From assembly GCA_002633005.1 (NCBI GenBank), contig NMRA01000303.1, positions 373,714-437,713 of the forward strand: 64,000 nt of DNA, given 5' to 3'. The position numbers were made by a program, and so were the translations under genes. Shown here piece after piece: positions 59,641 through 64,000 of the stretch; within the stretch, counting starts at the first letter, position 1; each line of letters starts with the position of its first letter. The notes under the pieces are model-generated. The model did no database searches, had not been told where the DNA came from, and saw only the letters and a list, made by a program, of their open reading frames with translations. The DNA comes from Phoronis australis. Taxonomy: Eukaryota; Phoronida; Phoronidae.

Positions 59641-61494
59641 GTGTGCACGTGTATGTGTTCATTGTTATTTACACTGTAATGTTACTCATTGGTAATACAT
59701 GTATAACAAAACAAATGCGCAGTAACAACAACGCTGTTGAGGATTAACGGAATCCAGTGACGCGATTTCAGTGAAAAAAGATCACAAAAATTGTTTATAG
59801 AGAACGTTTTTCGAATCGTTGTCCAAAATCGAAATTAAATTATCGATTCTAAACTTGCAACCCAAAACAGAATTTCGGATCAAAATTTGCTGCTGCGAAG
59901 CTGTCATCATTTCCCGAGAGATATACAGAAATTTAGGAAATGGCGCGTGCACGTTTCACTACCGAACTGTTTTCTTTGTTACAAAAGACGGAGAACTATG
60001 CAAGAAAAGGATGTTTGTTGGATTGTTTTTCACTTAAACGGCTTCAAAAGGCAAGGCGGTAGTGTCAGGAGGTATAACCAAGCCTCAAATGGCTAAACCG
60101 ATCAGCGCCATCTTGAGTCCCGGGGAAGAGGTTGACCCGAGTGTTTTCCTGAACATAAGGGTTTGATGATACCTACCTCGTTTAGTGTAAATGTTTATGG
60201 CATGAAATGGGTTTTTCAACTGAAAGTCACTTTGTCAGCTACAGGCTAAAAAATGTGTTTGATTTTTGAGTGTGATTTCCGACATGTTATATTTTAGCTC
60301 ATGCTCAGGGATATGAATTATTTGACAAGTCCAATATCTACATGTGCTATGAAACTGAAGTGTACAAAAACGTCCTTCTGAAAAATAATTATCGGATCAT
60401 GCATACTAAGATGCAAATATACAATTGAATGATAGATACGTAATATATTTGTCAATTGATCCCTATATCTCAATAAAAATGAGTAGAGAAAATAACAAAT
60501 GTTGCAATAGCTAACATGTCTCTAAAGGTCCACTGTCAAACAAGACTAAGACTACTGATATGGTTGCTCTAATACTGGGTGTCAATAAATTGAGAAAACC
60601 TGCACAAGTAAGGATAACTACAAAATGTGGAATCACAGTCTTACATGGGAAGTGACCTGCTGTAATGAGTAGCCTGGATGCTTAGATAAGGACGTAGTGA
60701 CGTAAAAGGCTTCTTTGATCTTGAGCTCCAGACAGGTTGTTGCTGAATGCAGAAGTGTGAATATTACACGAGTTACATCCTGCCCACTTAAATTTGTACA
60801 GGGCCAATTGGACTTCAAAGAATCTTGAATTCTGTCCAACATTTCTGGTTTAAACGATAAAAATGCTAATTTAACCATAGTGATTCAAGATATTGTTGCA
60901 GAAATATGTGTATATGCATGCATGCTAACTTGTCAGATTTGTTCGTTTCCAAACGACACAGACTGAAATCATGGAGATGATACTGACTTTTTATGATATT
61001 ACGAGAACAAGTTGTACGATTGTGAAGTATTGCAGTCGAGTCACGTTTTAAATGAAAATAATGTTGTAATGTCTCATATTCTCTCTTCCCTTGCTATATA
61101 TAATTTTCACAATTAATTCCCTGACACAACTTAATATTGAAACCCCGGTTGTCTCATATCCTTGTCTAACCCAATCACGTTGCTTAAAACTCCATTATGT
61201 TTCTGAAAACTCGATTTACGGCACACGGCATCTGATACCGCAAAGCGGAAAAATTGTCATCTAATGCTTCCAATACTTACTGAAGTAATATTAAGCTATA
61301 TACACTTTTTAATAATGTGGTAACTTCTCACCGTTTATTTATTCCCCTGTACTTCAATACACAGCCCTAGAACATGACATTGGAAAAACAAACTCAATCA
61401 AATTTGTTCCATAGCAAAGTTAGCAAATGTCAAAGATCATGATCAAATGGCTACACTTGATTGACTTCACTGGCTCTGGTAGGTCTAGCGGCAC

Positions 61495-61655
61495 CAGTGG
61501 CGTATTTAAGGGGGGGGGGGGCCCAAGAGGCCATAGCCTATCTAAAAAATTTTCAGATTCCATTTGGCAGTTAGGGGATGCGAATGTCTGACGGCAAAAT
61601 CCTGGCTAATACTTTGCTCTGCCCCCCATAACTAAAAATACTTGATCTGCCCCTG
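61495..61655. mobile_element. short hAT-like non-autonomous element, copy 3
   Basis: It starts CAGTGGCGTATTTAAGGGGG and ends TTGATCTGCCCCTG. The interior TTCCATTTGGCAGTTAGGGG and GCGAATGTCTGACGGCAAAA match 19243-19399 and 30866-31020. It lies between the duplicated spacer and the dead NIDO exons, close to the deletion junction. Confidence 0.8.
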
Positions 61656-61926
61656 AGCACAGTCATCTTTCTAATATGTATGTCGGGAGTCGTCATCGGT
61701 AACAATAAGAAGTCTTAGGCGGAACCGGAGAAGTCAATAAAGTGTACAATTGCTTTTGTCTTCAAATCCTGGCTTGAGAGGGCATGATTTTGCTACGAAA
61801 TTGGAATTTGACGACATCTAACGTTCAAAATAACCCGGATTGGTTTCGTAGGATGCTACGTAGAATTAGGTTAGTAATTATGGTACAATAGTATTTGTAC
61901 TGTAAAAATTATCCACTCCATTTCAG

Positions 61927-62440
61927 ATGGGATTTTCCAATCGCTACTGCAGTTACCAATAGTTCCAGGTTTCTGGCTTTTCTTTTACTCCTAATTCACT
62001 GATGATGACAAAGGTCACCAACATACAAGGACCCTTCGTGCCCGGATGGACAAGATGTTGTCTGGATCAGTACAACTTGATCGGCAAATTAAAATAATAA
62101 TGTCACTTTACTCTAGTACCAGGGTCTAGACACTTACGGCGGAAACTTTTGGGTTATCAGTGCAAACGGTCAATCACTTCAGCATCGAAATCGGGCAATC
62201 CTACTGCTATTTCCGTTATCCACTGCTTTCTCCAGTTGCAAAAAATACATATCTTGCAAGAAATTTTAAACAAAACTTTTCACTTCTCTTACAGAGCTAT
62301 TCATCAGGTGCCTGCAAAGACAGAGATGTTGTCTTATGCGTGGAAACCGGTACTAGGCAGTACCGATCCCCGGATGTACCACGTTCTACCAGTGGGATTA
62401 CTTGAACTCCATTCCGTGGCCATCCCCAGAATTTTATCCT
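61927..62440 (+). pseudogene. NIDO cluster pseudogene: exons 5 and 6 only
   Basis: Exon 5-like sequence begins at 61927 after CATTTCAG with ATGGGATTTTCCAATCGCTA, nearly identical to gene 3 exon 5. It has TAG in place of Trp in the QWYQV block (near 61960), and the exon 5 donor is lost (AAATTAAAATAATAATG for AAATTAGGTAATAATG near 62090). The shortened intron and exon 6-like sequence (about 62297-62440) also match gene 3, including CTATTTCCG.TAT and CATATCTTGCAAGA in the intron. Exon 6 has TAG in GTACTAGGCAG and loses homology after CCGTGGCCATCCCCAG, before the last cysteines. Exons 1-4 are absent. No functional product is possible. Confidence 0.93.
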
Positions 62441-63491
62441 GCCAAAATATTAAAAATGCGTGCATAACATCACAATTAGCATTTGTTTAATCAACTTTCT
62501 AAACACAAATCATCTTTTGGCTTCTAAAAATGACTGTCGATCAAATCTGTGTCGGGATCAAGGGGAAGTTACTTTGATGCTTTCATTACTCGGATTTTCG
62601 CCAAAAAGTTAATCAACGCTTGTTGAATAACTAAATGTGTGTGTTGGTGGTTTCGACCACAGGTTGTGGTGCTTAGCGTCTAGTGTGGTAGTGTAGTTAG
62701 TAGTAGTATCTAGCTCTGCTTAGTGCTCTGCTTTCAGCTTCCGCCGCTGTTCAGTTCCGACTGACAGTACATAGCTTCTCCCACAACAAGACTCGTGCAG
62801 TGCCTCCACGCGGCAACACATGGACTGGGTTTACTCAGGCTAAACTGTGCGGGATCGGGTTGGGGAAGGGGTTTTTCTGTCTTTAGCAGCCGCTGTTGTT
62901 TCGAACGATATGAGATGCCGAAAACCTTGTTGGAAGCATTCTCTGTTCTCGGGTGATTGATCAGTGGCTCTAGAGTGGGAGGCCTCTCTAACCCAATCAT
63001 CCCCCTTTGGGGCGCCTGGTCAGGAGTATCTTGACTTTGACCTCTTCGGGTCCGATTGATACCCCTTGTCTCCGGTCAGGTGACACGGGAACCCTTGAGA
63101 ACTAATACCCTGGTTCTTGAGTCTTAAGCCAGTTGCGGCTGGTGGTAAACAACACAGAACTTTGCGTATCAAGTAATCTTGGGCAAACCGCGGTGCACGG
63201 AGTAGCGCCTGTTGCACTAGGGGACAAGCCTCTGCACGGTTAGCCCTGGGAGGTTGCGAGGTTCTGGCACTTGGAGGTAGACATACTGAACCTGGGTAGT
63301 CCATTTGCAGCAGAAGCCCTTTCGCTGGGGGTCATATGCTCGCTTGGAGGAACCAGGGGAGGGAGCTGTTGAAACCAGTGTCAGATCCTATAGGTTTGCG
63401 GATGCAGGAAAGCCTTTGGCTGGGCCTTGTTGCCACCCTATGGATAGGGTGAATGCGGATGCAGACCTGAATCATAACCTATACTTGCTAT
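62441..63491. other. GC-richer leader of a probable retrotransposon
   Basis: From about 62640 base composition shifts from AT-rich to roughly balanced or GC-rich, with no long plus-strand frame until 63492. It contains GTAGTGTAGTTAGTAGTAGT at 62685-62706 and a run of short stops. This suits a 5' untranslated leader of a non-LTR element whose first frame starts at 63492. The exact 5' end was not found. Confidence 0.4.
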
Positions 63492-64000
63492 ATGGATCCA
63501 CAGCGAAAACCAGTAACCCACCCTGGTCAGGGTTCAAGTGACCAGCGCACAGGGCAGTCGAATGTGGTCTTTGCGGCCACGGACGTCCGCCTCAAAGACT
63601 CCTCCCTAGGAGTTTCTATAAGGCAAGTGGAAGCACCCCCTACTGTGGACGCTTGCTCTGGGAAATCACTGGACTCTTCTATGAGAGTGGAAAGTGAGAT
63701 TACCAAGCTTGTGAAAGCGGCTAGGGTGGCTGCTGACGCGAACCCCAAACCTGCCCCGGACACTCCTCACGGAGCGAATGGTGGCGGAAACACTTCAACT
63801 GGGCCTGATGGCAGCTCCCACCGTCTCTCTGCTGCTGCTAGGCGGAAGACAAAGCGGGCTCGCCAGGCGGCTCAGAAGAAGCTTGAAAACCTAGAAATCG
63901 ATGTTCAGCAGGGTGTTAAGCGCCCTAAGTCTGACAGCTCGACTCCTGGGACATCCTCAAAACCACCCACCAAAGTGGCTAAAGTGGATAAACTACCTTA
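63492..64000 (+). CDS. ORF1-like protein of a non-LTR retrotransposon, partial
   Basis: An open frame from ATG at 63492, the first start after in-frame stops at about 63450 and 63465, runs off the window end after 169 codons. It is low-complexity and basic: MDPQRKPVTHPGQG at the start, acidic/hydrophobic middle (ITKLVKAARVAA), then RLSAAARRKTKRARQAAQKK and VKRPKSDSSTPGTSSKPP. Basic stretches followed by KRPxSDxSTP are typical of the N-terminal region of LINE ORF1/ORF2 proteins, but no zinc knuckle or RT is visible before the window ends. It could alternatively be the first exon of a host gene with a nuclear, Lys-rich N-terminus. Confidence 0.5.
   Translation, partial: MDPQRKPVTHPGQGSSDQRTGQSNVVFAATDVRLKDSSLGVSIRQVEAPPTVDACSGKSLDSSMRVESEITKLVKAARVAADANPKPAPDTPHGANGGGNTSTGPDGSSHRLSAAARRKTKRARQAAQKKLENLEIDVQQGVKRPKSDSSTPGTSSKPPTKVAKVDKLP

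Larger units (their letters stand above)
56950..61370. repeat. segmental duplication, copy B (upstream of dead copy)
   Basis: Collinear with 36570-38760 but longer, because about 2.3 kb (57360-59690) containing a THAP-element fragment and a LINE end has been inserted. Matching anchors: CAAGACGTATCTTCAATGTC (57144), TAACAACAACGCTGTTGAG (about 59723), ATTATTTGACAAGTCCAATA (60318), GATACCGCAAAGCGGAAAAA (61234) and AGTAATATTAAGCTATATAC (61287). Its orientation and order relative to NIDO exons match copy A. Confidence 0.8.
53789..61860. other. spacer between gene 3 and the dead fourth copy
   Basis: No host gene recognised. Contents: a hAT-like element (54304-54540), an inverted block of the CTCF-like dispersed repeat (54700-55190), short tandem repeats (55291-55348, 56387-56429, 56554-56649), the duplicated segment (56950-61370) split by a THAP-element fragment and a LINE end (about 57360-59690), and another hAT-like element (61495-61655). 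Nothing interpretable was seen at 55500-56340. Confidence 0.6.

Overview
The window is animal genomic DNA: AT-rich, with canonical GT..AG introns, (TACA)n, (CA)n and (AAT)n microsatellites, LINEs, mariner, pogo-like and THAP-encoding DNA transposons, many short non-autonomous elements, and N gaps sitting in G homopolymers. The gene content and the frequent TACATGTA-type palindromes fit a marine invertebrate, either a lophotrochozoan or a non-vertebrate deuterostome. A Ty3-type retrotransposon with integrase ahead of reverse transcriptase leans slightly towards a deuterostome. I cannot name the species.

The only convincing host genes are a plus-strand tandem cluster of three small secreted NIDO-domain proteins: gene 1 (8041-16575, 379 aa), gene 2 (24425-31973, 371 aa) and gene 3 (41035-53788, 374 aa). 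A fourth, decayed copy (61927-62440) keeps only the last two exons. All three have six coding exons with identical intron phases (1,0,0,0,1). They encode a signal peptide, a complete NIDO domain over exons 2-5, and an 8-Cys C-terminal tail faintly resembling a chitin-binding type 2 (CBM14) fold. Genes 2 and 3 are closest to each other. The DNA upstream of gene 3 (36.6-38.8 kb) is repeated upstream of the dead copy (57.0-61.4 kb), so the last duplication carried spacer plus gene. Gene 3 has a TATA box and a likely non-coding first exon about 1 kb upstream of its start codon. Matching products suggest one extracellular matrix, coat or secretion function shared by the cluster.

Layout: 1-3125, two truncated LINE copies. 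3126-8037, spacer. 8041-16614, gene 1, whose intron 3 holds a LINE end, an assembly gap and a 196-bp satellite. 16.6-24.4 kb, repeat-rich spacer. 24.4-32.2 kb, gene 2, with several short transposons in its introns. 32-39.9 kb, spacer with a full-length dead mariner. 39.9-53.9 kb, gene 3, whose 9.4-kb intron 2 holds a Gmr1-like LTR element and a pogo-like element with a THAP/TTAA element nested inside it. 53.9-61.9 kb, duplicated spacer broken by insertions. 61.9-62.4 kb, dead fourth copy. 62.6-64.0 kb, GC-richer 5' end of a probable non-LTR retrotransposon running off the window.
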